Positions 1 through 7,083 are shown, counted from the stretch's first letter. The stretch: DNA of 9,031 bases from Actinomycetota bacterium (GCA_009704515.1 WLDZ01000032.1:1-9031); one strand, 5' to 3'. The notes: generated from the letters alone by a model not told the origin. Program-made: numbers and translations.

Positions 1-1612
1 GCCTGTAGTTATTACTGGGCTCATAAATTACACAAGCTATGTTTTTAGACTTACCCCCATTAACGGTAATGGAAATGGTGCAACTTCATCTGCTTCGTCA
101 GCAGTTACACCCGGTGGAACATTGTCATCGATAACGCTATCGAGACAATCTGCTGGAACAGCAGCTGGTGCCGCATTTTCGACTCAGCCACAGATCACAC
201 TCAAGGATCAATTCTCAGGAACGATTCTGACGGACTCATCAACCGTAGTCACGGCAACTATTAGTGCAGGCGGCTCATTAGTCGGAACAACAACTGCCAC
301 AGCCATTGCTGGTGTAGTTACTTTTTCTAACTTGGGGATATCAGGTACCGCTGGAACTGCATACACCGTAACTTATTCGGCTGCGGGCGTTACCGCAGTA
401 ACACAGAGCGTTACGGTCACGGTTGGAGCTGCGACAAAGCTCAATGTTTCGCGCAATGGTGCGGGAGCGCAAACAGGAGTCCCGTTTTCTACTCAGCCAC
501 AGATTAAAATTGTAGATTCAGGCGGAAATCTTGTAAGTAGTTATTCGGCAACGACAATCCGAGCAACAGCGAATAATTCAACCTGTTTTGTTGGAGCATC
601 CGATACAGCCACAGCAACAAACGGGGTTGCAGAATTTAGCGGCTTGCTACTTATTTCTTCCAGTGGAACTCAGTGCATGGTCACATATTCTGCAACTTCA
701 CTCACCTCCGCCTTTGAAACGCTCACCGTTACCTCTGGTCCTGCGTCAAATATCACCAGAAGCACACGACCAGATTTTGGATACTATGGAAGAGCCTTTG
801 GTCAACAACCTATCTACATTATTCAAGACTCCGGTGGTAATACAGTCACCACCGATAACACCACTGTGCTGACAGTTACGACTCCCAGTAACTCAGGATC
901 GACCATCTTCCAAGAGAGTATGACTGCCGTTGGTGGTGTCGTCACATTTACCAGCTTAGGTTTCAGTGGAATTAACGCTGGAACTTTCGTGCTCTTTCGC
1001 GTCAGCTCGAGTTCTTTTGCGAATACTTACACTGACTCCATCATGATTCTGAAGGGCGATCCTGTTTTAACTTGGGGTGATTCCACCAAATTAAGCGGAG
1101 CATCCGCATATACCGTCACTGCACCCACTTCAAATGCAGCAGGAACATTTGCCTATACAAGTTCTAATACTGGTGTTGCCTCTGTATCTGGGAGCACGAT
1201 TACGGTTGTAGGACAAGGCAATACGACCCTTACTGCGACTCTTACTCCGACGGATACGACTAATTTCAATTCGAATGTTTCAGTAACATCGACTCTCACG
1301 GTCACAGCAGGAGCTGCCACCATCTCAATCTCACTCGCAGGTGGAGTAGTCACTGTTGCCAAGGGAACCGCTATTAACATCACCGCATCAGTTAATACAG
1401 CTGGAAAAGTGAAGTTCATGGTTAACGGAAAAGTTATCGGTGGGTGTGCTGCAAAGAGTGCGACGACATCTGCTACATGCTCCTGGAAACCTGCCATACA
1501 AGGTCAATCTGTGGCGCTGACTGCTCTGCTCGATCCAACTTCAAGTTCATTTTCAAATGTTCGATCAGCAGCACTTAACGTTGGCGTAGGAAGAAGAACG
1601 GGCCGCCGCTAA
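1..1612 (+). CDS. Secreted or surface protein with fibronectin-III end and Ig-like repeats (3' part; 5' end outside window)
   Basis: The frame (first full codon at base 2) is open from the window edge to the TAA at 1610-1612, giving 536 visible residues. A TTG at 122 could be read as a start, but the 40 codons before it encode the end of a fibronectin-III domain (GLINYTSYVFRLTPINGNG...TP), so the gene begins upstream. Visible order: Fn3 end (1-40); three tandem repeats of about 102 residues starting near R48, R151 and R253, each with an xFxxQPQI-like strand, a DSGGN-like turn and a GVVTFxxLG strand; a Big-type Ig-like domain (about 352-436); a last Ig-like domain (about 438-536) with VxVAKGTAINITASV and two cysteines. 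It is rich in Thr, Ser, Ala and Val. No sorting motif or membrane anchor is seen; the tail is basic (GRRTGRR). Probably exported and structural or adhesive. The substrate is unknown and no catalytic domain is visible. Confidence 0.85.
   Translation, partial: PVVITGLINYTSYVFRLTPINGNGNGATSSASSAVTPGGTLSSITLSRQSAGTAAGAAFSTQPQITLKDQFSGTILTDSSTVVTATISAGGSLVGTTTATAIAGVVTFSNLGISGTAGTAYTVTYSAAGVTAVTQSVTVTVGAATKLNVSRNGAGAQTGVPFSTQPQIKIVDSGGNLVSSYSATTIRATANNSTCFVGASDTATATNGVAEFSGLLLISSSGTQCMVTYSATSLTSAFETLTVTSGPASNITRSTRPDFGYYGRAFGQQPIYIIQDSGGNTVTTDNTTVLTVTTPSNSGSTIFQESMTAVGGVVTFTSLGFSGINAGTFVLFRVSSSSFANTYTDSIMILKGDPVLTWGDSTKLSGASAYTVTAPTSNAAGTFAYTSSNTGVASVSGSTITVVGQGNTTLTATLTPTDTTNFNSNVSVTSTLTVTAGAATISISLAGGVVTVAKGTAINITASVNTAGKVKFMVNGKVIGGCAAKSATTSATCSWKPAIQGQSVALTALLDPTSSSFSNVRSAALNVGVGRRTGRR
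143..1054 (+). repeat. Three tandem ~102-codon Ig-like repeats
   Basis: The units begin at about 143, 452 and 758, so the spacing is 309 and 306 bases (103 and 102 codons). Units 1 and 2 share the peptide FSTQPQI, encoded by a 20-base stretch (176-195 and 485-504) that is identical at 19 positions. Unit 3 has the diverged form FGQQPI. All three end with a GV(V/A)xFxxL strand and a V-T-Y or related strand. This points to internal duplication, with units 1 and 2 younger or homogenised by gene conversion. Confidence 0.75.
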
Positions 1613-1638
1613 AAGCGACGACCCACCTAGGCCTATTT

Positions 1639-1662
1639 TTCAATCGGGCTTGCCCGATTGAA
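1639..1662 (+). terminator. Hairpin downstream of the Ig-repeat gene (possible terminator)
   Basis: A perfect 11-base inverted repeat with a 2-base TT loop (TTCAATCGGGC / GCCCGATTGAA) lies 26 bases after the Ig-repeat stop codon. The following bases (GCTTTCTCTT) are T-rich but have no continuous T run, so termination may be weak or some transcripts may continue into the small exported-protein gene. Confidence 0.55.
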
Positions 1663-1714
1663 GCTTTCTCTTGCCAACGCTTCACTGGAATCTCATTCGA
1701 GAAAGGTGAAGTCA

Positions 1715-2011
1715 GTGAAAAGAAGACTAATAAAATTTACGATAATAACCTCTCTACTCGGCGCAATTAGTTTAAGTGTTGTTCCCTCAGCAAATGCAGG
1801 AGCTACGGTTTGCTCGACAGCAATTTGCGCTCCGAACCCAGAAGGCGCAATCGATATGCGGCGACCCTTAACAGGGCCAGTACCTGTAACAATTTGTTCC
1901 TTAATAACTAACTGGCAAGTCGAAGCCGTTATTCAGGTAGTTGGTGGATTGCTCAGAGTAAATTGGGTAGTCACGCTAGTCCCTTCCCTGGTTTGCCGAT
2001 TGGTAGGATAA
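1715..2011 (+). CDS. Small exported protein with four cysteines (function unknown)
   Basis: 98 residues from GTG 1715. This start is chosen because GAAAGG (1701-1706) lies 8 bases upstream and the product then begins with a classic signal peptide: MKRR, a hydrophobic core (about residues 8-23), then the signal peptidase I site SANA after residue 28. An earlier in-frame TTG at 1658 lies inside the preceding hairpin and would put 19 polar residues before the signal. The mature chain is about 70 residues, with cysteines at 33, 38, 61 and 94, which could form two disulfides, and a hydrophobic C-terminal half (AVIQVVGGLLRVNWVVTLVP). I do not recognise a family. The next gene begins 3 bases after the stop, so the two are probably co-transcribed and coupled. 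It is read in the same direction as the large secreted protein upstream. Confidence 0.7.
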   Translation: MKRRLIKFTIITSLLGAISLSVVPSANAGATVCSTAICAPNPEGAIDMRRPLTGPVPVTICSLITNWQVEAVIQVVGGLLRVNWVVTLVPSLVCRLVG

Positions 2012-2014
2012 AGA

Positions 2015-2170
2015 ATGATGTATCGAATTTTGACTGCTGGCGCAATCGCAATTTCCTGGGTGCTTATCTACATTCTTGACCTTACTGGTAAACCATATAT
2101 CTTCTTTATACCGCTTGCGATTCTGGCAATTTTCCAAGTATCAGAGAAGCGATCGAAGAAGAGAGTTTAG
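2015..2170 (+). CDS. Small two-helix membrane protein (function unknown)
   Basis: 51 residues from ATG 2015 (an ATG at 2018 is an alternative) to TAG 2168-2170. The start lies 3 bases after the stop of the exported-protein gene, with GGTAGG (2002-2007) just upstream, so translation is probably coupled. Two hydrophobic segments are visible: about residues 5-21 (ILTAGAIAISWVLIYIL) and 28-41 (PYIFFIPLAILAIF), joined by a short DLTGK turn. A strongly basic tail follows (EKRSKKRV), which by the positive-inside rule suggests a cytoplasmic C-terminus. No family recognised. The support is the membrane-protein pattern and the tight spacing; the small size keeps confidence moderate. Confidence 0.6.
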   Translation: MMYRILTAGAIAISWVLIYILDLTGKPYIFFIPLAILAIFQVSEKRSKKRV

Positions 2171-2191
2171 AAGTTTAGAGTTGTTTAGAAA

Positions 2192-2230
2192 TAAGAAAGG
2201 GCACCCGCTTATCGCGAGTGCCCTTTCTTA
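2192..2230. terminator. Bidirectional intrinsic terminator between converging genes
   Basis: A perfect 13-base inverted repeat (TAAGAAAGGGCAC / GTGCCCTTTCTTA) encloses 13 bases in which CGC/GCG can pair further. It is flanked by A/T-rich sequence on both sides, so each strand gives a GC-rich stem followed by a U-rich tail. It lies between the 51-residue membrane-protein gene (+) and the DUF7455-type gene (-), and should terminate both. Confidence 0.85.
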
Positions 2231-2240
2231 AATTATTTAA

Positions 2241-2450
2241 TTACTTAGTCTCAACCAAACGAGCTGTCTCATCTTGAATCTTGACAGCAATTGCAGCTAG
2301 CTTCTCGGCATACTCTTTACCGTGGTGGGCGCAGAACATGAGTTCTCCACCTGTTGCAAGCACGGCGCGAACATATGCTTGGGCGCCGCAACGATCGCAG
2401 CGGTCGAGGGCATTGAGGGGTGTGGATTCGAGTAGTACTTGCTCGGTCAT
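2241..2450 (-). CDS. DUF7455-type zinc-binding miniprotein
   Basis: 69 residues from ATG (2450-2448). A good Shine-Dalgarno GGAGAG lies 4 bases upstream on the minus strand. The core has a C18-x2-C21 pair and a C40-x-H42-H43 cluster (DRCDRCGAQAYVRA...GGELMFCAHHG), a likely zinc knuckle, followed by a charged helix (residues 46-66). This matches my recollection of the actinobacterial DUF7455 family, whose members often lie beside parE and the principal sigma factor gene; here parE is divergently transcribed next to it. Its biochemical role is not known. The gene ends just inside the shared bidirectional terminator. Confidence 0.85.
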   Translation of the reverse strand: MTEQVLLESTPLNALDRCDRCGAQAYVRAVLATGGELMFCAHHGKEYAEKLAAIAVKIQDETARLVETK

Positions 2451-2471
2451 CGCGCTCTCCGTTCGCTAGAA

Positions 2472-2488
2472 ACTCACCTTTTGTGAGT
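2472..2488. repeat. Inverted repeat in the DUF7455/parE divergent intergenic region
   Basis: ACTCAC-CTTTT-GTGAGT is a perfect 6-base inverted repeat, 22 bases upstream of the DUF7455-type start codon. It could be an operator half-site pair or a 5'-UTR hairpin. The rest of 2451-2656 shows no convincing -35/-10 pair for the minus-strand gene. Confidence 0.3.
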
Positions 2489-2642
2489 GTGTCGTGAGCT
2501 TTCGCTCTACACATGGAACATCATGCCACCATCTTTTATTCCCCGCGCGCTTAAATTCCTTAAATCTTTCACAATATGGGCACTTATTGAGTATCTAGAG
2601 CCCCCTGCGGCGCGCTTACCCGCCAGATTGGGTAGAGGTAGT

Positions 2643-2648
2643 TAATCT
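2643..2648 (+). promoter_or_regulatory. Candidate -10 element for a leaderless parE transcript
   Basis: TAATCT fits the actinobacterial TANNNT -10 pattern and ends 8 bases before the parE GTG, which would put transcription start at or within a few bases of the start codon. No good -35 hexamer is seen at the usual distance. The only purine-rich tract (GGTAGAGG, 2631-2638) is too far upstream (18 bases) for a normal Shine-Dalgarno. Confidence 0.3.
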
Positions 2649-2656
2649 TTGCCACC

Positions 2657-4759
2657 GTGGCTGACAACGAACTTAACTTCGACCCAGCGGTTGATCAAGC
2701 GGTAGATTCCAAAGATAGCTATACCGCAAAGGATCTCGCAGTCCTCGAAGGCCTTGATGCCGTTCGTAAACGCCCTGGAATGTATATCGGCTCAACCGAT
2801 TCACGCGGGTTGATGCATTGCCTCTGGGAAATCATTGATAACTCAGTAGATGAATCCCTGGCGGGCCATTGCAAGAAGATTGAAATCAATCTTGAGGCCG
2901 ATGGTTCAGTAGAAGTTCATGACGATGGTCGCGGAATTCCAGTTGATAAAGAGCCGAAGACTGGCCTTACTGGCGTTGAAGTTGTTCTTACAAAATTGCA
3001 CGCAGGCGGAAAATTTGGTGGCGGATCGTATGCGGCATCAGGTGGTTTGCATGGTGTCGGTGCCTCTGTTGTAAACGCACTTGCCGAGCGCCTTGATGTA
3101 GAAGTCGACCGTAACGGCAAGATTTATTGGATGTCATTTAAGCGCGGAACTCCAGGTATCTTCGACGGTGATGGTCCTAAGGCTGCCTTTACTGAGCATT
3201 CAGGGTTGCGCGTGATTGGCAAAATTTCTTCCAAGATTACTGGCACACGAGTTAAGTGGTGGTCAGATAAGCAGATCTTCCTTAAGGAAGCATCCCTTGA
3301 TATCGAAGATATCTATGCGCGTGCACGCCAGACATCATTTTTAGTTCCTGGTCTATCTCTAACTGTTAACGATAACCGCACAAAAGAGAAGACGACCCAG
3401 ACTTTCTTCCACAAAGGCGGAATCTCTGAATACTGTGATTTCTTGCAACCTGATCAGCCAATCGGCGATGTCATTCGCATCTACGGCTCAGGTCATTATC
3501 AAGAGACTGTTCCTGTTCTCGATGATAAAGGTCATATGGTCTCAACTGAAGTTGAACGCGATATGGAAGTTGATATCGCGATGAAATGGGGCGATGGATT
3601 CGAATCCACCATTCGCTCCTTCGTAAACATTATTGCTACCCCTAAGGGTGGAACCCACTTACAGGGCTTTGATCGCGCCATCACCAAGTCATTTAATGAA
3701 GCGATGCGTAGCGCAGGAATCCTTAAGAAGAACGAAGCTGATGTCCTAAAAGAGGATGTCATGGAAGGCATTACAGCAGTCGTCACAGTTCGAATGTCAG
3801 AACCACAATTTGAAGGCCAGACTAAAGAGGTACTAGGCACAGCTGCTGCCACCAAGATTGTCAGCGCAGTTGTTGCCGATAAATTAAAGGAATTCTTTGC
3901 AACCACTCGCCGAATCGACAAGGCAAATGGCAAGTTGATTATGGAGAAAGTCGCTGCTGCCTCACGTACTCGTATCAGCGCACGTACTCATAAAGATATT
4001 CAGCGCCGTAAGAACGCTCTCGAATCTTCTAGCTTGCCAACCAAGCTTTCAGATTGTCGCTCTGAAGATGTCACTCGTACCGAGCTCTTTATCGTTGAGG
4101 GTGACTCGGCGCTCGGAACAACAAAGGCTGCGCGTAACTCTGAATTCCAAGCAATCTTGCCAATTCGCGGCAAGATTCTTAATGTGCAAAAGGCATCGCT
4201 ATCGCAGATGCTCGATGATAAAGAGTGCGGATCAATCATTCAGGTAATCGGTGCAGGTTCAGGCAAATCATTTGAACTAGATGATGCGCGATATGGTCGC
4301 GTGATTTTGATGTCAGATGCTGATGTTGATGGCGCGCATATTCGTTGTCTTCTGCTTACTTTGATGTATCGCTATATGCGCCCACTCATTGATGCTGGTC
4401 GTGTCTTTGCAGCAATCCCACCGCTTCACCGTATTGAAGTAATGGGCGGTGGAGGCAAGAAGGGTCAATACCTCTACACCTATTCAGACGATGAGATGAA
4501 GAAAGTTACTGCCGACCTTGCCAAGCAAGGCAAGCGCTGGAAAGAACCTATTCAGCGTTACAAAGGTCTGGGCGAGATGGATGCTGATCAGCTCCGCGAA
4601 ACCACTATGGATCCTGATGTTCGCACATTGCGCCGTATTACAGTTAAAGATGCTGTGGCGGCAGAAGCGATGTTTGAACTTCTCATGGGTTCAGATGTTG
4701 CTCCACGTAAAGAATTTATCGCTAACGCTGAGATTGATCGCGATTCAATCGACGCTTAG
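2657..4759 (+). CDS. parE: Type IIA DNA topoisomerase subunit B (ParE-type)
   Basis: This 700-residue ATPase and TOPRIM subunit pairs with ParC to pass one DNA duplex through another. GHKL ATPase motifs: RKRPGMYIGST (37-47), EIIDN (58-62), DDGRGIP (89-95), GGLHGVGASVVNAL (129-142) and the transducer QTK loop (388-390). TOPRIM motifs: EGDSALG (481-487; E481 metal ligand), PIRGKILNV (502-510) and DADVD (554-558; D554 and D556). RYKGLGEM (634-641) is near the C-terminus. TDSRGLMHCLWEI and EGDSALG in place of EGDSAGG are, from memory, typical of the actinobacterial ParE clade and argue against housekeeping GyrB. GTG 2657 is the only workable start, since an in-frame stop lies at 2639-2641 and the next ATG is inside the ATPase domain. 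No nearby Shine-Dalgarno is visible. Arginine is read as CGC or CGT, with a few CGA. Confidence 0.93.
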   Translation: MADNELNFDPAVDQAVDSKDSYTAKDLAVLEGLDAVRKRPGMYIGSTDSRGLMHCLWEIIDNSVDESLAGHCKKIEINLEADGSVEVHDDGRGIPVDKEPKTGLTGVEVVLTKLHAGGKFGGGSYAASGGLHGVGASVVNALAERLDVEVDRNGKIYWMSFKRGTPGIFDGDGPKAAFTEHSGLRVIGKISSKITGTRVKWWSDKQIFLKEASLDIEDIYARARQTSFLVPGLSLTVNDNRTKEKTTQTFFHKGGISEYCDFLQPDQPIGDVIRIYGSGHYQETVPVLDDKGHMVSTEVERDMEVDIAMKWGDGFESTIRSFVNIIATPKGGTHLQGFDRAITKSFNEAMRSAGILKKNEADVLKEDVMEGITAVVTVRMSEPQFEGQTKEVLGTAAATKIVSAVVADKLKEFFATTRRIDKANGKLIMEKVAAASRTRISARTHKDIQRRKNALESSSLPTKLSDCRSEDVTRTELFIVEGDSALGTTKAARNSEFQAILPIRGKILNVQKASLSQMLDDKECGSIIQVIGAGSGKSFELDDARYGRVILMSDADVDGAHIRCLLLTLMYRYMRPLIDAGRVFAAIPPLHRIEVMGGGGKKGQYLYTYSDDEMKKVTADLAKQGKRWKEPIQRYKGLGEMDADQLRETTMDPDVRTLRRITVKDAVAAEAMFELLMGSDVAPRKEFIANAEIDRDSIDA

Positions 4760-4808
4760 GTAGAACTCAAAGTAATCACATTAGTGACGCAGAGTCATCG
4801 AAACCCTG

Positions 4809-4865
4809 TGGATTACGAAATCGGCGGAGTTTAATCCAAGATAGCTTTCTCAAATGCTTGGGTTA
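4809..4865 (+). other. Mutually exclusive hairpins upstream of a terminator
   Basis: TGGATTA (4809-4815) pairs perfectly with TAATCCA (4832-4838). The same right arm, extended to TAATCCAAG (4832-4840), can instead pair over 9 bases with CTTGGGTTA (4857-4865), with one U-G wobble. GGGTT (4860-4864) could in turn pair with AACCC (4883-4887), which overlaps the foot of the terminator stem. This nesting resembles an attenuator or riboswitch platform, but no known riboswitch class is recognised. It lies in the 177-base gap between parE and the NYN gene. Confidence 0.3.
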
Positions 4866-4882
4866 TGCAATACTAATGGCTC

Positions 4883-4926
4883 AACCCCCCACCGTCCTCC
4901 GGGACCGGTGGGGTTTCTATTTTCTT
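4883..4926 (+). terminator. Intrinsic terminator between parE and the NYN gene
   Basis: CCCCACCG (4887-4894) pairs with CGGTGGGG (4906-4913). TCC/GGA pairs above it across a single bulged C, leaving a TCCG loop. The stem is followed by TTTCTATTTTCTT. It lies 127 bases after the parE stop and ends just before the NYN start. It should stop parE transcription, or act as the decision point of a leader for the NYN gene. Read on the minus strand it has no T tract, so it would not terminate the ABC-F transcript. Confidence 0.85.
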
Positions 4927-4936
4927 GGTCTAGCCA

Positions 4937-5488
4937 TTGAATCGCGCTGGTTTTGTCATTGATTATCAAAATATGCACCTGGTAGGAAATAATCTTTTTT
5001 CGAACTCGATGAACAGTAATTCGACATTCATCTCCCCAATCAAGATGGCCCAAGCACTATTGAGAAATCAAGATTCTTTGATCTCCGAAGTGAGGGTCTT
5101 TCGTGGCCTTCCGAGTAATCTGAAAGAGTCTAGAAAATATGCTTTGAATATGAGCCAAAAATCAGCTTGGGAGAAGAGTGGAGCAATCTCCGTCCATCAC
5201 GTGCCACTCAAATATCGGACTAACAATCTTCCTCCTCAAGAAAAGGGCGTAGATGTACTAGCTGCAGTAAATCTCTTTGAAATGTCTGAAAGCGGGAAAT
5301 TCGATATCTTATATTTGCTCTCTCACGATACGGATTTCATTCCCGCGGTGAAGATAATTCTCGAACTGGGTCGCACTCGGATTGTTTCAGTTGGCTGGCA
5401 AGGTCGTCACCCGCTCCATATAACTCATGAAAACTTTGAATACGACCGGTTGACGCGTGAAGATTATTGGAATGCCGTGATGCGCTAG
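4937..5488 (+). CDS. NYN-domain (PIN-like) putative RNase
   Basis: 183 residues. The acidic residues typical of NYN/PIN-like metal-dependent nucleases are in the expected order: D9 and N12 in FVIDYQNMH (4th strand residue and helix start), K103-G-V-D106 in EKGVDVLAAV, and D131 and D133 in LLSHDTDF. The family generally cleaves RNA; the target here is unknown. TTG 4937 is the only start that keeps D9 and N12, as an in-frame TAG lies at 4931-4933. No Shine-Dalgarno is seen; TATTTT (4918-4923), in the terminator tail, fits a -10 for a very short leader. Six of the 12 arginine codons are AGA, AGG or CGG, which I did not find in parE. Sampled 60-base lines are AT-richer (37-38% GC against 45% in parE). 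Both suggest later acquisition. Its stop overlaps that of the converging ABC-F gene. Confidence 0.8.
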   Translation: MNRAGFVIDYQNMHLVGNNLFSNSMNSNSTFISPIKMAQALLRNQDSLISEVRVFRGLPSNLKESRKYALNMSQKSAWEKSGAISVHHVPLKYRTNNLPPQEKGVDVLAAVNLFEMSESGKFDILYLLSHDTDFIPAVKIILELGRTRIVSVGWQGRHPLHITHENFEYDRLTREDYWNAVMR

Positions 5489-7083
5489 TCAATCGAAACT
5501 AGGTCGAAGTACTCGTCTTTCCAGATATCTTCATCTCCATCAGGTAACAAAATCACTCGGTCTGGCTTAAGTGCCTGTACAGCGCCTTCATCGTGAGAAA
5601 CCATGATTACAGCGCCTTGATATTCAGTGAGCGCTCCTAAGATTTCAGCACGAGATGCTGGATCTAAGTTATTTGTAGGCTCATCAAGAAGCAAGACATT
5701 AGCGCCAGATACGACGATGGTTGCCAGTGCTAAGCGGGTTCTCTCGCCACCAGATAGAACTTTTACAGGCTTATGCACATCATCGCCGACAAAGAGGAAT
5801 GAACCCAAGACATTGCGCGCCTCTGGTTCGCGGATTTCTGCAGTTGCCGACATCATGTTCTCAAGGACTGAACGCTCGAAATCTAGTGACTCGTGTTCCT
5901 GTGCGTAATAGCCAATCTTTAGACCATGTCCAGAATCAACGCGACCAGTGTCTGATTCGAGTTCACCAGCCAAGATACGTAGAAGTGTTGTCTTGCCAGC
6001 ACCGTTAAGACCAAGGATTACAACTCGAGATCCCTTGTCGATTACACAAGAAACATCTGTGAAGATTTCGAGTGAACCGTAATTCTTTGATAGTTCTTCG
6101 CCCGATAGGGGAGTCTTGCCACATGGAGCAGGAGTTGGAAAACGAAGTTTGGCAACCTTGTCAGCAACGCGAACATCTTCAAGTGATGAACGAAGCTTCT
6201 CTGCGCGACGAAGCATTCCCTGGGCAGCAGTTGCCTTAGAAGCTTTAGCACGCATCTTCTCGCCCTGCTTCTGCAATATCTCGGCGCGCTTTTCGGCATT
6301 AGCACGCTCTTTCTTACGACGGTGCTCATCTGCTTCGCGTTGTAAGAGGTACTGCTTCCAACCCATGTTGTAAACATCGATAACGTTGCGATTGGCATCG
6401 ATGTAGAAGACTTTATTCACAACGGTCTCAATGAGGTTAACATCGTGAGAGATGATTACTAGACCGCCTGCGTAGTTTGTTAAGTACTGACGCAACCAGA
6501 TAATCGAATCAGCATCGAGGTGGTTGGTAGGCTCATCGAGCAGTAAAGTTTCGGCGCCAGAGAACAAGATGCGAGCGAGTTCTATGCGTCGGCGTTGACC
6601 ACCAGATAGCGTGGCAATCTCATTGTGAAAAACATCCTCTGAGACACCGAGTGATGAAGCAATTGCTTCGGCCTCTGCAGTTGCGGCGTATCCACCCGCT
6701 GCAGCAAATTCGGCATCGACGCGGCTATAGCGCTCAAGTGCTTTTTCGAGTTCAGCGCCCTCTGTCGTTGAAAGTTCGAGTTCAACTGCTGTCATGCGCT
6801 TTGCAATCTCATCGAGTCCACGCGCAGATAAAATGCGATCAAGTGCTGTGCCTTGATCTTCGCCAGTGCGTGGATCTTGTGGCAGATAACCAATTTTTCC
6901 AGTGCGCTGAACTCCGCCACCTGCAGGCAAATTCTCACCAGCTAATACTTTTGCAAGTGTTGATTTACCTGCGCCGTTTCGACCTACGAAACCAACTCGA
7001 TCACCGCTATTGACTCGTACGTTGACGCCACTGACAAGCAGGCGTGCACCAGCACGAAGTTCGAGAGCAGAAGTTGAAATCAC
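5485..7083 (-). CDS. ABC-F family ATPase (ribosome-associated type)
   Basis: 532 residues, two ABC domains and no membrane segment, so it is soluble and not a transporter. Domain 1: Walker A GRNGAGKST (34-42), signature LSGGQ (159-163), Walker B LLLDEP (180-185, E184), H213. Domain 2: Walker A GLNGAGKTT (358-366), LSGGE (443-447), LLLDEP (464-469, E468), H497. Between them is a Lys/Arg-rich helical linker (about 240-315) in the position of the ABC-F P-site tRNA interaction motif. Members act in the ribosomal E site as translation factors or antibiotic-protection proteins; the sequence does not decide between these. The GTG start lies 9 bases after the upstream ParC-type stop, without a Shine-Dalgarno, so reinitiation after ParC is likely. 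The N-terminus (ALELRAGARLL) aligns normally for the actinobacterial form. No terminator follows; its transcript would run antisense into the NYN gene. Confidence 0.92.
   Translation of the reverse strand: MISTSALELRAGARLLVSGVNVRVNSGDRVGFVGRNGAGKSTLAKVLAGENLPAGGGVQRTGKIGYLPQDPRTGEDQGTALDRILSARGLDEIAKRMTAVELELSTTEGAELEKALERYSRVDAEFAAAGGYAATAEAEAIASSLGVSEDVFHNEIATLSGGQRRRIELARILFSGAETLLLDEPTNHLDADSIIWLRQYLTNYAGGLVIISHDVNLIETVVNKVFYIDANRNVIDVYNMGWKQYLLQREADEHRRKKERANAEKRAEILQKQGEKMRAKASKATAAQGMLRRAEKLRSSLEDVRVADKVAKLRFPTPAPCGKTPLSGEELSKNYGSLEIFTDVSCVIDKGSRVVILGLNGAGKTTLLRILAGELESDTGRVDSGHGLKIGYYAQEHESLDFERSVLENMMSATAEIREPEARNVLGSFLFVGDDVHKPVKVLSGGERTRLALATIVVSGANVLLLDEPTNNLDPASRAEILGALTEYQGAVIMVSHDEGAVQALKPDRVILLPDGDEDIWKDEYFDLVSID

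Noticed and set aside
122..124. TTG as the start of the Ig-repeat protein
   Set aside because: The frame is open upstream to base 2 and encodes a recognisable fibronectin-III end, so the gene starts before the window.
1153..1497. 114-codon minus-strand frame within the Ig-repeat gene
   Set aside because: Antisense shadow of a low-complexity Thr/Val/Ala-rich coding region; no ribosome site or domain.
2165..2189. Three GTTTAGA copies after the small membrane-protein gene
   Set aside because: Short, irregularly spaced (8 and 10 bases) and AT-rich; no CRISPR or iteron pattern follows.
2523..2645. 40-codon plus-strand frame just upstream of parE (ATG 2523, hydrophobic/Arg-rich product)
   Set aside because: Weak ribosome site, no recognisable product, and it spans the region where the divergent promoters should be. 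Probably chance, though a leader peptide for parE cannot be excluded.
4850..5053. 67-codon minus-strand frame across the parE/NYN gap
   Set aside because: It overlaps the terminator stem and the NYN catalytic N-terminus in antisense; the product has no family features.
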